A DNA stretch of 64,000 bases, taken from the NCBI RefSeq assembly GCF_004843545.1, contig NZ_CP039457.1:1702501-1766500 (forward strand), written 5' to 3'. The DNA is from Streptococcus pasteurianus (GTDB lineage Bacteria; Bacillota; Bacilli; Lactobacillales; Streptococcaceae). Under the pieces are notes generated by a model, which was not told where the DNA came from, ran no database searches, and saw only the letters and a program-made list of their open reading frames with translations. Below, one piece after another: positions 33,258 to 43,792 of this stretch. A program made the position numbers and the translations under genes. Position 1 is the stretch's first letter; each line of letters opens with the position of its first letter.

Positions 33258-36200
33258 TTAATCGACACCTAAAATTTCTTTAATGTCTTCAATGGTCATA
33301 CTAGCACGAGTTTCATTACCATCAAGTACCGTTGTTACAAGATTTTTCTTGCTTTCTTGCATTTCTAGAATTTTTTCTTCAATGGTTCCGCGTGTAATTA
33401 AGCGATAAACTTCGACGTTTGCTTTTTGACCAATACGATGAGCACGGCTAATGGCTTGCATTTCAACAGCTGGATTCCACCAAAGGTCAATCAAGATAAC
33501 CGTATCGGCACCAGTCAAGTTAAGTCCTACACCACCTGCTTTCAAAGAAATTAAGAAGGTATCTTTTGAGCCATTATTAAAAGCTCGTGTCATTTCTTGA
33601 CGGGCATTCGCTGGTGTTGACCCTGTAATCTTGTAGGAAGTTAAACCAAGCTCTTCCATTTCTTTTTCTGCAATATCAAGCATCCCTCTAAATTGTGAAA
33701 AGATAAGAGCACGGTGTCCATTTTCTTTAACTTGTATCAAGAGAGTGCGAAGACTATCTAGTTTGCCACTTTCACCATTGTAATCCATAAAGAGACTTGG
33801 TGTGTCACAAATTTGCCGCAAACGCGTAATACCTGATAAAATCTCAATCTTACGACGATTAATATCGGCATCAGATGCTCCTGCAATCGTTTCTTGCATT
33901 TGTCGAAGCTGTGCTAAATAAATCGCTTTTTGCTTATGATCAAGCTCATTAGGATAATTAATTTCAATCAAATCTGGTAATTCTGGAAGAACTTCTTCTT
34001 TACGGCGACGCATGATAAATGGCTTAATAAAACGTGCCACTTGCTTAGCTTCCATTTTGAGGAAACGTTTTTTATCTGGCAATAATCCTGGTAAAACAAT
34101 TTGGAAAATTGACCAGATTTCCAATAATTTATTTTCAATCGGTGTTCCAGAAAGAGCAAAACAATTTTTAACCTTAAATTGGCGCAAATAATGAGCAATC
34201 TTCGTTTGTGTATTTTTCATCACTTGCGCTTCATCCAAAATCAAATAATCAAAATTCAATTGACTATATTCGTCAAAATCTTGACGGAAAGAGGAATAAC
34301 TAGTAATCACAACCTGATGATTTTGCGAAATAATATCATCACGCACTGCTTTTAAACCGTAAGCCACAACGACATCAATTTCTGGTGCAAAGCGGGTAAA
34401 TTCATCCTGCCAATTGTAAATCAAACTTGACGGCGATAAAATCAAAATGCGTGTTTCTGGCGTTAATTTAGAGGTTAGAAAAGCAATTGTTTGTAAGGTT
34501 TTACCGAGTCCCATATCATCAGCTAAAATACCACCAAATCCGTAATGGTCAAGCATAGATAACCAACGAACACCAGTCGTCTGATAATCTCGCAACTGCG
34601 TGTTTAATTCCGGAATCGTAACCTCAAAATTTTCTGGGTGTCTCAAATCGTGTGCCAATTGTTCAACTTCTTTTGAAAATGTCACACGATCATTGTCTTG
34701 GAATAAATCTGAAATTTGGAACGCTGAAATGGCTTCTAATTGTAAATGCCCATTTTTCAGCTGCTTAGCTCGTAATTTTTGCAAAGCATTGCTGACACGT
34801 TGTGTTTCCTCATCAAAAACAACTAATTTACCAGCATCATTCACAAAATAGGGTTGATTTTTAAAGAGTGCTTCTAAGGCAGCATCAATATCGTTTTCAA
34901 AAATAGTTGAAAAATCAAAAGAAATATCCAACAAACCACCATTTGTTTGAACAGAAACTTGTGGGCGCTCAAACTGACGCATTTCCTCAAGATCATCAGA
35001 CAGGATTACCTTACCTAAACGTTCCAATTGTTCCAAAGTATTGGTAAAAAAGTCGTATAAATCTTCATTCGCCAAAGGTGCATGGTAAGATGAAAACGAG
35101 GCAGCAAAGCCATTTGCTTCTAAAGTCCTAAACACACGTTCTTCATGCTTAAAATGACTAGCAAATGGTAAGTCTTCGAGTTCACGTTTACTACTGACCT
35201 TAACCGTACCATAATCAAAAGTCACCTTTAAAGCAATCTCTTGGTATTCATTTAACATTAAATGGAAAGAAGGTACAAAGTCATGAATTTCAAAACTTTT
35301 CGGAGCTTCAACCACTCCAAGCTCTTTAAAATCAAGCAAACTAGCAGCTAATTTTGCTTGGTCATCCAAATCAAAGAACAAATGCTTCGCTAAATCAGAC
35401 TCAATCGGCAGACTACGAACAGCGGCTAAGATTTTTTGTTGTTTCAAATTCAAACCGTAAATCATACCATTTGTAAATAAGAAAGTATTGTCAAAAAGTG
35501 GCTGAAATGTTTTTTCTGTAATAATTAGTTCAATTGATTGACGGTGAACCATGACTTTAAATGACAACAGCCCTTCTGAGGCATCTAATGGTCTAAAAAC
35601 CAGTTGCCCATAATTTTGATGATTGTGTTCAAATGAGAAATCATAAAGCGCGTTTAACAATGAAATGCCTTCCTCAAATGTCCCACTTGTCAACGCAAGA
35701 TTTCGACCGTGATTTGGCAAAATATACTCCAAATCAACACGGTCACTATCTGGCAAGACACGCCATAAAAATTGAATTAAGTCTTTACTAGCCTCATCAA
35801 ATTGAATCAAAGACAAAGGTTCAAAATAATTTTTCCCAATTTGATAATAGCCTTCGCTTTTAATAATCGCTAAAAAGGCTTTAATGTCTCGGACAACATA
35901 AGCACGGTCATCAGGCAAACGATTAATTTTTAACGTCCACCAATAATCTGATGAATAGGGGCTCTGATTACCATAAGCTGCTAAACGGTATTTTGTTGTG
36001 TCGTCATCGTTGATAACCAAGCCGTCCAGAAAGACACTACCAAATGAGGTTACTTTTTTCGTTTCTTGCTGAATTTCTTGATGTGAACTAAGCTCATCTG
36101 ACAACTCTTTGCCTTCTGTATTATTCTTTAGGAAGTACTCTAAAGCCGCCAAATGCTCACAATATTTTTTCTTGGCAAACAGATCACAATCACATCTCAC

Positions 36201-36347
36201 TTGTTCATCTTCTAAAGCATACTGAAGATGATGTACACCAACTTTCGCTTGAATTACTTCTTCTTGTTTACTAACAATATCAACCAAACCTTGTTCGTAA
36301 AGTTCTATTCCCTGATTGCGAATTCGACCTGGAATCATTCTACCCAC
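33258..36347 (-). CDS. SNF2-family helicase with SWIM zinc finger
   Basis: 1029 residues. An N-terminal SWIM-type zinc-binding site (CDCDLFAKKKYCEH, about 53-66), a long bacterial SNF2 accessory region (about 90-560), then the DEAD-like motor: Walker A GILADDMGLGKTLQT, Walker B LILDEAQ (DEAQ rather than DEAH) and the C-terminal lobe ending RAHRIGQ. Members are dsDNA translocases; their streptococcal role is undefined. Transcribed as the gene upstream of the unknown 198-residue protein. Confidence 0.9.
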   Translation of the reverse strand: MGRMIPGRIRNQGIELYEQGLVDIVSKQEEVIQAKVGVHHLQYALEDEQVRCDCDLFAKKKYCEHLAALEYFLKNNTEGKELSDELSSHQEIQQETKKVTSFGSVFLDGLVINDDDTTKYRLAAYGNQSPYSSDYWWTLKINRLPDDRAYVVRDIKAFLAIIKSEGYYQIGKNYFEPLSLIQFDEASKDLIQFLWRVLPDSDRVDLEYILPNHGRNLALTSGTFEEGISLLNALYDFSFEHNHQNYGQLVFRPLDASEGLLSFKVMVHRQSIELIITEKTFQPLFDNTFLFTNGMIYGLNLKQQKILAAVRSLPIESDLAKHLFFDLDDQAKLAASLLDFKELGVVEAPKSFEIHDFVPSFHLMLNEYQEIALKVTFDYGTVKVSSKRELEDLPFASHFKHEERVFRTLEANGFAASFSSYHAPLANEDLYDFFTNTLEQLERLGKVILSDDLEEMRQFERPQVSVQTNGGLLDISFDFSTIFENDIDAALEALFKNQPYFVNDAGKLVVFDEETQRVSNALQKLRAKQLKNGHLQLEAISAFQISDLFQDNDRVTFSKEVEQLAHDLRHPENFEVTIPELNTQLRDYQTTGVRWLSMLDHYGFGGILADDMGLGKTLQTIAFLTSKLTPETRILILSPSSLIYNWQDEFTRFAPEIDVVVAYGLKAVRDDIISQNHQVVITSYSSFRQDFDEYSQLNFDYLILDEAQVMKNTQTKIAHYLRQFKVKNCFALSGTPIENKLLEIWSIFQIVLPGLLPDKKRFLKMEAKQVARFIKPFIMRRRKEEVLPELPDLIEINYPNELDHKQKAIYLAQLRQMQETIAGASDADINRRKIEILSGITRLRQICDTPSLFMDYNGESGKLDSLRTLLIQVKENGHRALIFSQFRGMLDIAEKEMEELGLTSYKITGSTPANARQEMTRAFNNGSKDTFLISLKAGGVGLNLTGADTVILIDLWWNPAVEMQAISRAHRIGQKANVEVYRLITRGTIEEKILEMQESKKNLVTTVLDGNETRASMTIEDIKEILGVD

Positions 36348-36460
36348 TCTTAGCCACCACCTTTTTCCTTATCCTTTTATTATATCAAATTCAGCCCTCT
36401 TTAGCTTGAAAAAATAATCCTTTTAATTTTATTTTTAGCGATATTTTCCAAATGCAGCAA

Positions 36461-36485
36461 AAAAAGCACCACAAACGGTGCTTTT
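36461..36485 (-). terminator. der terminator
   Basis: 9-bp arms (36462-36470 and 36477-36485) and a T run on the minus strand, 6 bases after the der stop codon. Confidence 0.88.
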
Positions 36486-36490
36486 AAATC

Positions 36491-37801
36491 TTATTTACGT
36501 TTGCGGGCAATCAAATTGATTGGTGTGCCTTCAAAGCCGAAAGCTGCACGGATTTGATTTTCCAAGAAACGCATATATGAGAAGTGCATGAGTTCTTCTT
36601 CGTTAACAAAGATAACAAACGTTGGTGGTTTAACAGAAACTTGTGTGCCGTAGAAGATTTTCAAACGTTTCCCTTTATCTGTTGGTGTTGGGTTGATAGC
36701 AATAGCATCCATGATAACATCATTAAGCACAGCTGACGGAATACGTTTGTTTTGGCTTGCGCTAATTTTCTTAATCATATCAGGTAATTTGTTCAAGCGT
36801 TGTTTTGTCGCCGCTGAAACAAAGACAATTGGTGCATATGACAAGAATTGGAATTGATCACGAATATCTTCTTCCCATTTTACAACTGTATGGTTGTCCT
36901 TTTCAATTGTATCCCATTTGTTAACAACGATAATGATTCCTTTACCAGCTTCGTGAGCAAATCCTGCAATACGTTTATCGTACTCACGAATTCCTTCTTC
37001 GGCATTGATAACCATAAGAACGATGTCTGAACGATCAATGGCACGCATTGAACGCATTACTGAATATTTTTCAGTATTTTCATAAACCTTACCAGATTTA
37101 CGCATACCTGCGGTGTCAATCATTGTGTATTCTTGACCGTCGCTGTCCGTAAAGTTTGTGTCGATAGCATCACGTGTTGTCCCTGCAATTGGGCTTGCAA
37201 TCACACGTTCTTCACCAAGAATCGCATTAATCAAACTTGATTTACCAACGTTTGGACGACCAATCAAACTGAATTTGATAATATCTGGATTTTCGTCCTC
37301 TTCCTCAACAGGCAGATTTTCAACGATAGCATCCAAGACATCCCCTGTACCAATACCGTGAACAGATGATACTGGATATGGGTCCCCAAGACCAAGTGAG
37401 TAAAAGTCATAAATATCACTACGCATTTCAGGGTTGTCAACTTTATTGACCACTAAAATCACTGGTTTATTAGTACGATACAAGATTTTTGAAACATATT
37501 CATCAGCATCTGTAACGCCTTCTTTTCCTGAAACCACAAACACGATAACATCTGCTTCAGTCATCGCAATGTCAGCTTGGTGTTTGATTTGTTCCATAAA
37601 TGGTGCATCAACGTCATCAATACCACCAGTATCAATCAATGAAAACTTGCGGTTAAGCCATTCACCCGTTGTGTAAATGCGGTCACGTGTAACACCTTCG
37701 ACATCTTCCACAATTGAAATGCGCTCACCGGCAATACGGTTAAACAAAGTCGATTTTCCAACATTTGGACGCCCGACAATAGCAACTGTAGGTAAAGCCA
37801 T
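36491..37801 (-). CDS. der: Ribosome-biogenesis GTPase Der (EngA)
   Basis: 436 residues. Two G domains, each starting with [10 protein letters not shown] (about residues 10 and 183), with NKVD and NKWD specificity motifs and DTGG/DTAG switches, followed by a C-terminal KH-like domain. Essential for 50S assembly. It is the last gene of the covRS-nrdR-dnaB-dnaI-der series. Confidence 0.97.
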   Translation of the reverse strand: MALPTVAIVGRPNVGKSTLFNRIAGERISIVEDVEGVTRDRIYTTGEWLNRKFSLIDTGGIDDVDAPFMEQIKHQADIAMTEADVIVFVVSGKEGVTDADEYVSKILYRTNKPVILVVNKVDNPEMRSDIYDFYSLGLGDPYPVSSVHGIGTGDVLDAIVENLPVEEEDENPDIIKFSLIGRPNVGKSSLINAILGEERVIASPIAGTTRDAIDTNFTDSDGQEYTMIDTAGMRKSGKVYENTEKYSVMRSMRAIDRSDIVLMVINAEEGIREYDKRIAGFAHEAGKGIIIVVNKWDTIEKDNHTVVKWEEDIRDQFQFLSYAPIVFVSAATKQRLNKLPDMIKKISASQNKRIPSAVLNDVIMDAIAINPTPTDKGKRLKIFYGTQVSVKPPTFVIFVNEEELMHFSYMRFLENQIRAAFGFEGTPINLIARKRK

Positions 37802-37955
37802 AATTCTTCTAGTACCAGCTTCGTTAAAACAGTCTAAACTATTTTAAGTGGATTTTTTTCCACACGAAAGACATTTTGATTTCTCAAGAATCCCTTTGTC
37901 GAATTTATTCCTTTCAAATTCTTTTATCTATTTTATCACTTTTAATGATTTACGA

Positions 37956-38861
37956 TTAGCGACGATTATCACCTTGTAAATGAATTTCACGAGCCAAATA
38001 ACGAATACGTTCCATGACACGCTTGGCTTGCCATGTTTCATCACCTGAACGTGATGCCGCAAAATGTTCTTCAAGTCCTTTAACATCAAGATTTGATGTA
38101 AAGAATGTCAAGAGATTTTCTTGCATGCGGTATTGTAAAATAACCTGCAAAACATCATCACGAATCCATGGGCTTTGTTGCTCTGCCCCAATATCATCAA
38201 GAACTAAAATTTCAGATTGTTTGATTTGGTCAATTTGCTCTTTCACCGTTCCTGTATTGATAGCATTTTTAATATCAACACAGAAAGTCGGAAAATGAAG
38301 CAAGGTCGTTGACTTGCCGTACTTGGCAGATAAACGATTTGCTAGATAAGCCATCAAATAAGACTTCCCAACACCAAAATTTCCAAAAACGTAAAGCCCT
38401 TTTTGAGTTCCAGTCTCAAGATTTTTTTGGTAATCGTTCAAATAATTGTAAATTTCAATACGATTTGGGTCTCCTAAATCAAGATCATCTGTTGAAATGT
38501 GTTTGAGACTAGCTGGCAAACCAATCAAAGTCACACGATTTTTAATATCTTGACGTTTTTTAGCCTCGACTAACTCGCGTGTTTCCAAATAAATGACATC
38601 TGCATAGCCCTCATTCATGCTAAGAGCAGGCTTGTAACCTTTAGCAATATAGGATTTATCCTGATTTTGAAATTTTTCACGCTCCACCATGAATTGATTA
38701 AACTTAGGTAAGCTACGGTTAATTTGCTTCTGAGTCAAGCCATTTGACGTGATAAAATCAGCAATTTCCTTATCTGCTAAAATAACTTGGGTCAATTCAT
38801 TAAGGTCTGTGTGACTTTGGCGAAGCTGTTTAGCCAAGGTTTGTCCGATTTTTTCCATCAT
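37956..38861 (-). CDS. dnaI: Primosomal helicase loader DnaI
   Basis: 301 residues. An N-terminal helicase-binding domain (about 1-100) is followed by an AAA+ ATPase: Walker A YVFGNFGVGKSYLMAY (about 153) and Walker B ILVLDDIGAEQQS (about 213), with an arginine-finger region near the end. It loads the replicative helicase with DnaB/DnaD. It starts 7 bases after the dnaB stop. Confidence 0.93.
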   Translation of the reverse strand: MMEKIGQTLAKQLRQSHTDLNELTQVILADKEIADFITSNGLTQKQINRSLPKFNQFMVEREKFQNQDKSYIAKGYKPALSMNEGYADVIYLETRELVEAKKRQDIKNRVTLIGLPASLKHISTDDLDLGDPNRIEIYNYLNDYQKNLETGTQKGLYVFGNFGVGKSYLMAYLANRLSAKYGKSTTLLHFPTFCVDIKNAINTGTVKEQIDQIKQSEILVLDDIGAEQQSPWIRDDVLQVILQYRMQENLLTFFTSNLDVKGLEEHFAASRSGDETWQAKRVMERIRYLAREIHLQGDNRR

Positions 38862-38868
38862 TCGCTCC

Positions 38869-40026
38869 TTAATCTTCTAACATGCTACGTTTGAGTTCTT
38901 CCAATTTTGCCTTTTCTTCAGCAGTAGCAACGTGCTTGTATTCTTTTGCTGTCCATTCAGGGACATTGCTTTTAGCAACCTTTGCTTGTGTTTTACGGTC
39001 TTTATTGCGTTGGGTAAAGCTACGCATTTTCAAAACAGCAGCTTCAGCAGTCGTAATATTTTGATAGGCAAAATCATTTGCTACCTTCATAATGTAAGGT
39101 TTATTGAGATTAGCTGACTGTGTTTTACTTAAAGTATAAAGCACCATAACGTTAATTACTTCATCTAAAAAGCTCATGTTGGCTAATTCTTCCAATAATT
39201 TTCGCTCACTCTCGGTAACTACTGCACGACGTGGTGCTTTGATTTTCTCCAAAAATTCTCTTGCATTAGCTTGCTTAGCTTCACGAATAATCACTTGTTC
39301 CTTGGCATCAAATTGCTCTTTGCTTTGATCTTGTGATGTCGTATTTTTTTGTTGTTCCAACTGAACAGTCATTCGTTGTGGTGAAATTTTACCATTAATA
39401 GCCGTGCTTTTTGCCAAATGATAGGTATCAAACCAATTCATTGTGTATTGGTCAGCAAGGCTGTAAATCGAAACAACATCTGCTTTTTCATCTTTAAATT
39501 GCAGGCCATCACGCAACATCAAACGCTCAAAGCTATCCAAATCAAAATGATTTTTTGACACATTTGCTTTTGGCTTTGGTGTCCCCTCTGCTGAAAAAAT
39601 ATCCGAGAATTTTTTGGAAATATCTCTAGCCTCTTGCGGAATTTTAATATCCAATTCCGCCACTGCAACATCTCCAATTTCCTGCTCTAACAAACGACGA
39701 TAGATAGGATTGCTAAGAAAAGTTTCACGATTCAAAGCTGGCTGTAATTTTAAAACATAAGCATCACGTGTTTGGTACAAAACAAGCAAATCAACAGCAG
39801 TCAAAATTGCAAAAGCTTCTTCCGCCTGATGCATGCTTAATTGCAAATGATTGAGAATCTCACTAAATTTATGACGTTTAACACCATTATCAAAAAATGC
39901 CAATAAATAATCGTAAAGCAAAACCGCGTGATTTCCAATCACTGGGTGATACAACTGGCTAAGACTATCAGAATCTAATAAAACCTTATTATTTTTGATA
40001 TAAGAAAACTCATCAATCGGTCTCAT
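38869..40026 (-). CDS. dnaB: Replication initiation and membrane attachment protein DnaB
   Basis: 385 residues of the Gram-positive DnaB (DnaB/DnaD superfamily). The N-terminal DDBH1-type region ([20 protein letters not shown]) and the C-terminal DDBH2 segment [20 protein letters not shown] are recognisable. It helps DnaI load helicase at oriC. Overlaps nrdR by 14 bases. It is not the replicative helicase, which shares the name in Gram-negatives. Confidence 0.9.
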   Translation of the reverse strand: MRPIDEFSYIKNNKVLLDSDSLSQLYHPVIGNHAVLLYDYLLAFFDNGVKRHKFSEILNHLQLSMHQAEEAFAILTAVDLLVLYQTRDAYVLKLQPALNRETFLSNPIYRRLLEQEIGDVAVAELDIKIPQEARDISKKFSDIFSAEGTPKPKANVSKNHFDLDSFERLMLRDGLQFKDEKADVVSIYSLADQYTMNWFDTYHLAKSTAINGKISPQRMTVQLEQQKNTTSQDQSKEQFDAKEQVIIREAKQANAREFLEKIKAPRRAVVTESERKLLEELANMSFLDEVINVMVLYTLSKTQSANLNKPYIMKVANDFAYQNITTAEAAVLKMRSFTQRNKDRKTQAKVAKSNVPEWTAKEYKHVATAEEKAKLEELKRSMLED

Positions 40027-40507
40027 TTAAATTACTTCTTTTCTTCTTACTATGAACTCGTTTGGTAATTTGTTGTAGAAGTTCTTCAATCTCATCAACG
40101 TCCTTAAACGATTTGTAAACAGAGGCAAAACGCACATAAGTGATCTCATCAAGTTCAGCTAATTCATCCATGACAAGGTTACCAATGGCTGTACTCGGAA
40201 CCTCACCCTCGTACTCACTACGAACTTTTTGCTCGATACGTGAGACAACTTGTTCAATATCATCGCTTGATACTGGACGTTTTTGAGCACTTTGGAAAAT
40301 ACCATTTAAAATCTTTTCACGAGAAAATTGTTCACGCGTTCCATCTTTTTTTATGACTAGTAAGGGCAATTCTTCAACACGTTCAAAAGTCGTGAAACGT
40401 GTATGACAATTTTCACATTCGCGACGACGTCTAATGGTATTTCCGTCCTCAGCTTGGCGACTATCAATAACACTTGATTTATTATAATTACATTTTGGAC
40501 AACGCAT
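40013..40507 (-). CDS. nrdR: Ribonucleotide reductase repressor NrdR
   Basis: 164 residues from [19 protein letters not shown] four-cysteine zinc ribbon (CPKC ... CENCHTRF) precedes an ATP-cone (about 49-139, [19 protein letters not shown]). It represses nrd operons when dATP is bound. The start at 40507 is favoured over 40528 because NrdR proteins begin at the zinc ribbon. Confidence 0.95.
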   Translation of the reverse strand: MRCPKCNYNKSSVIDSRQAEDGNTIRRRRECENCHTRFTTFERVEELPLLVIKKDGTREQFSREKILNGIFQSAQKRPVSSDDIEQVVSRIEQKVRSEYEGEVPSTAIGNLVMDELAELDEITYVRFASVYKSFKDVDEIEELLQQITKRVHSKKKRSNLNETD

Positions 40508-40670
40508 GCAAACACCCCATTTTACCAATTAATTTAATACTTTATTCTAACATAAAATCAATCATTAGGAAAGTAATACCAGTTTGACCATATCAGCCAA
40601 AACTTTTCCCATTTTTTAAACCTTGTCCCTTTTCTAATAAAAAATTGACCGTTCAATTATGCTTTATTAG

Positions 40671-40705
40671 AAAAACGAACAGACCGAGAGAAAAACTCAG
40701 TCTGT
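40671..40705 (-). terminator. covS terminator overlapping its stop codon
   Basis: 10-bp arms (40679-40688 and 40696-40705, one G-U) followed by CGTTTTT on the minus strand. The upstream arm includes the covS stop codon. Confidence 0.85.
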
Positions 40706-42181
40706 TTTATCTTGTTTTGCCTTAATTATCGGAATAACCAATGTAAACTCCGTGCCTTCATCAACAACACTATTAACGCTAACATTGATCTCATAAGCAT
40801 TAACAATCTGCTTAAGAATAGCTAAACCAATCCCAAGACCTCCTTGTGTCGAAACACAATTACGTGATTTATCTGTTCGATAAAAACGTTCAAAAATATA
40901 TTTTAGGTCTTCCTGAGAAATACCTTCTCCTTCATCCTGAACTTTGATAATAGCATCATCTCCTTGGACGTCCAAAGTCACATGTATTATTTTACTTCCA
41001 GAAGAATATTTTACGCCATTATCAATTAAAATCAAAATTGCCTGTTCGAAATGATTTTTGTAAATTTCTGCAAAGACACATTCTTCCACACTTGTTGAAA
41101 ATTGAAAATTAAAATCTGGGTGCAAAATACGGAAATTTCCCAAAACAAATTCAATTGATTTTTTCAAATCTGTTTTTTCACCTTTGTGTAAATCAAAACT
41201 TCCCTGAACACGAACCATATCTAGCATTTCATTAACCATAATGGACATTCGATCCGTTTCATGATAAGCAGCATCTAAACTTTCTTCAAGAATATGTTGG
41301 TCTTCTTTCCCCCAACGTTTCAGTAAACCAAGATGTCCTTTAATAACTGCAATCGGTGTTCGTAATTCATGACTAACATCACTAACAAAACGCGCTTGTC
41401 TTTTAGTATACCCTTCAATTTGGTCTAGCATTTTATCAAAGTTAGCAGAAATTTCTTCAATTTCATCTCCAGAATGAATAGCACTACGGACAGTCAAATC
41501 ACCAGGGGTTTCGGCAATATTACTAACAACTCCTTGAAATTCTTCCAACGGACGTAAAAAGCGTTTTGTCGAAGAGAAAAGAACATGTGAAATTAACCCC
41601 ATCTCAGCCAACTCTGTAATCAAAAGGATTGCTACAAGACAATATCGCATCCGATAGTAGGAGCTAAAGTGTTGAAAAAGCGTCACATAGCCAATAACTT
41701 CTTTTGTGTTTTTGGAGTAAACTTTCGCCGTTGAATAGTAACCTGTAAAAGCAGGTGCACGGTAGATTTTTATCTTGCCAACTGTACCTGTTTTAAAATT
41801 TGCAACTGACTTATCAGTCGTTAAAACTAATTGCTTATCCTTGTTAAAAATGGCGACATCTTGATTATCAGAAGTCAAATCATCAATACCACCACTTTTA
41901 TCTAGGATATATTGGGTACCATCTTCCTCAACAAGTGACCTCGTAGCATTATATTCATCCAACAGCTCCAAAAGATTATCAACTGTCAGTGCACTTTCTT
42001 GAGACAAAAAATCTCTCACTACTTCGGCACCTTGCTCAACATCGTAACGTTCTCGTGCTAAAAAGATTTGGGTAGTCCCAAAGTAAACGATTAGATTAAA
42101 AATAGTTAACACAAGGAGAATCCGAAGCAAAGAGAAAATCGATATTTTTCTAGATAAAGACTTTTCTTCCCATTTTATCAT
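40697..42181 (-). CDS. covS: CovS (CsrS) sensor histidine kinase
   Basis: 494 residues. Membrane helices about 16-38 and 180-200 flank an extracellular sensor domain; a HAMP segment follows (about 203-257). The phospho-accepting His is at residue 271 (FVSDVSHELRTP), with N-box ILIDNGVKYS and G-boxes DEGEG and GGLGIGLAI. In streptococci CovRS controls capsule and virulence genes in response to Mg2+ and peptides. Its ATG overlaps the covR stop by one base. Confidence 0.94.
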   Translation of the reverse strand: MIKWEEKSLSRKISIFSLLRILLVLTIFNLIVYFGTTQIFLARERYDVEQGAEVVRDFLSQESALTVDNLLELLDEYNATRSLVEEDGTQYILDKSGGIDDLTSDNQDVAIFNKDKQLVLTTDKSVANFKTGTVGKIKIYRAPAFTGYYSTAKVYSKNTKEVIGYVTLFQHFSSYYRMRYCLVAILLITELAEMGLISHVLFSSTKRFLRPLEEFQGVVSNIAETPGDLTVRSAIHSGDEIEEISANFDKMLDQIEGYTKRQARFVSDVSHELRTPIAVIKGHLGLLKRWGKEDQHILEESLDAAYHETDRMSIMVNEMLDMVRVQGSFDLHKGEKTDLKKSIEFVLGNFRILHPDFNFQFSTSVEECVFAEIYKNHFEQAILILIDNGVKYSSGSKIIHVTLDVQGDDAIIKVQDEGEGISQEDLKYIFERFYRTDKSRNCVSTQGGLGIGLAILKQIVNAYEINVSVNSVVDEGTEFTLVIPIIKAKQDKTD

Positions 42182-42873
42182 TATTTTTCTCGAATAATGT
42201 AGCCCATTCCACGAACTGTTTGAATGTAAGATTCTTTACCTGGAATATCGACTTTTCCGCGAAGGTAACGAATGTAAACATCAACAACATTTGTCTCAAT
42301 ATCAGTATCATATCTCCAAACATTGGCTAACAGTTCTTCACGTGTCATTACACGATTAACATTCGACAAAAGAACACTTAACAAATCGTACTCACGTTTT
42401 GTAAGCGAAATTTCATCATCACCTCGAACCGCTGAACGATTTTGAGGATTTAAGCGTAGACCAAGCAATCCTTCTTTTCCTTGATTACCCTGTTCTCGTT
42501 TAAATTCAACATCTTGCCGACGAAAAACGGCACGAACACGAGCCAAGAGTTCTTCAATTGCAAATGGTTTGACAATATAGTCGTCTGCACCACGATCAAG
42601 CCCAGCAACAATATCCATAATAGAGTCGCGAGCTGTCATCATAATAATAGAAGTTTCTTTTTCCAATCGAAGACGACGCGTAATTTCAAATCCATCCATA
42701 TCTGGAAGCATTAAATCAAGCAAAATCAAGTCAAAATCATCATCAAGAGCTGTTTGAAGCCCTAAACGCCCGTTTGTTTCTACAACTACTGAATAACCTT
42801 CATGTTGTAATTCCAAAGACACAAAGCGTGCAAGATTTTTTTCATCTTCAATAATTAAAATCTTTTTACTCAT
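42181..42873 (-). CDS. covR: CovR (CsrR) response regulator
   Basis: 230 residues. Receiver domain with phospho-acceptor D53 (LILLDLMLPDMDG) and lysine in DDYIVKPFAIEELLARV, then an OmpR-type winged helix ending RTVRGMGYIIREK. It is usually a repressor binding ATTARA sites. The start at 42873 matches the CovR N-terminus MxKKILIIEDEKNLARFV; the ATG three codons upstream is an alternative. Confidence 0.94.
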   Translation of the reverse strand: MSKKILIIEDEKNLARFVSLELQHEGYSVVVETNGRLGLQTALDDDFDLILLDLMLPDMDGFEITRRLRLEKETSIIMMTARDSIMDIVAGLDRGADDYIVKPFAIEELLARVRAVFRRQDVEFKREQGNQGKEGLLGLRLNPQNRSAVRGDDEISLTKREYDLLSVLLSNVNRVMTREELLANVWRYDTDIETNVVDVYIRYLRGKVDIPGKESYIQTVRGMGYIIREK

Positions 42874-43042
42874 TGTCACCAACCTTTTATTATTTTATTA
42901 TTCTAAAAATTATAAAATCTCTATTTTGCTAAAGTATACACTCTTATACAGAGCGCCTCCTTTGTTTATTGATTAAAAAAATATTATAGCATTATTGCTG
43001 ATTTGTTATAATATCATCAAAGCAAATATTAAAGATAAGTAT

Positions 43043-43075
43043 ACTATAACACTTTAAAAGTATATCAAAGTGTTA
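43043..43075 (-). promoter_or_regulatory. covRS upstream region: 9-bp inverted repeat over a candidate promoter
   Basis: Perfect arms TAACACTTT (43047-43055) and AAAGTGTTA (43067-43075) with an 11-base spacer. On the minus strand an extended -10 TGTTATAGT (TATAGT 43043-43048) overlaps one arm, with a weak TTTGAT -35. This leaves a leader of about 160 nt. A second TATAAT (42983-42988) lies closer to covR. The repeat is not the ATTARA motif of CovR. Confidence 0.5.
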
Positions 43076-43117
43076 ACAATAATTCAAGAATACTTTATTT
43101 TTTTAATAAAAATATTA

Positions 43118-43654
43118 TCAATCTTCAAACAATCCATTTAAAGCAGAAAACGGACTATTTTCTTTTTTCTTCTTATTCTGCAGGGCATTATATTGTTCTT
43201 CTGTCAAAACTGACCAGCTATTTCCTGATGGCATTGTGTCAGAATTTTGTTCTTCTTCGCTTAAAACTTGCATTGGAATCGTTAATAAAATATTATCAAT
43301 AGCACTCTCTTCTAAATCAATATAATCTTCTTCAAGTACTAAGACAAGATTTTCTCTAACAAGATCTTCTTTTGCATGAATATCCGCTGCGTCAATAAAA
43401 ATTTCTGAGACTTCTTCAACTTGATGTACATCTACAGGCAACATTGAGCGACTTGATGGTAACGTAATCGTATAATCAAGTGTATAATTTAACAGATATA
43501 AGCCATCATCGTAGGAAATAGTTCCTTGTACAAAAATCTCTTTAACATCTAGCACATCTTTAGTACGTTCTATTAATTTTTCTTTAATTTCTAAAACAGA
43601 ATTAAAACTAATTCCATCTGAATTCTTTTTTATTTCCGAAATTGAAAACATCAT
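43118..43654 (-). CDS. yceD: YceD/DUF177 family protein
   Basis: 178 residues from MMFSISEIKKNSDG. The DUF177 pattern shows in VQGTISYDDGLYLLNYTLDY and in the acidic stretch LVLEEDYIDLEESAIDNIL. In many bacteria yceD precedes rpmF and is linked to rRNA/ribosome or lipid metabolism; here it stands alone between htpX and covR. A GAGG site lies 5 bases before the first ATG and 8 before the second (43651), so the start is uncertain by one codon. Confidence 0.82.
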   Translation of the reverse strand: MMFSISEIKKNSDGISFNSVLEIKEKLIERTKDVLDVKEIFVQGTISYDDGLYLLNYTLDYTITLPSSRSMLPVDVHQVEEVSEIFIDAADIHAKEDLVRENLVLVLEEDYIDLEESAIDNILLTIPMQVLSEEEQNSDTMPSGNSWSVLTEEQYNALQNKKKKENSPFSALNGLFED

Positions 43655-43755
43655 TATTACCTCTTTTAAAATTTCTTTACTATTATACCAACTTTTTACA
43701 GTATTGTCTGTACATATTACTACCAATAATAAAGCTTATTGAATAACGTAGCAAC

Positions 43756-43781
43756 AAAAAACTTCACACAAGCGTGTGAAG
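43756..43781 (-). terminator. htpX terminator
   Basis: Perfect 8-bp arms CTTCACAC/GTGTGAAG (43762-43769 and 43774-43781), 4-base loop, six T on the minus strand. Confidence 0.9.
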
Positions 43782-43792
43782 GAGAAAAATAC

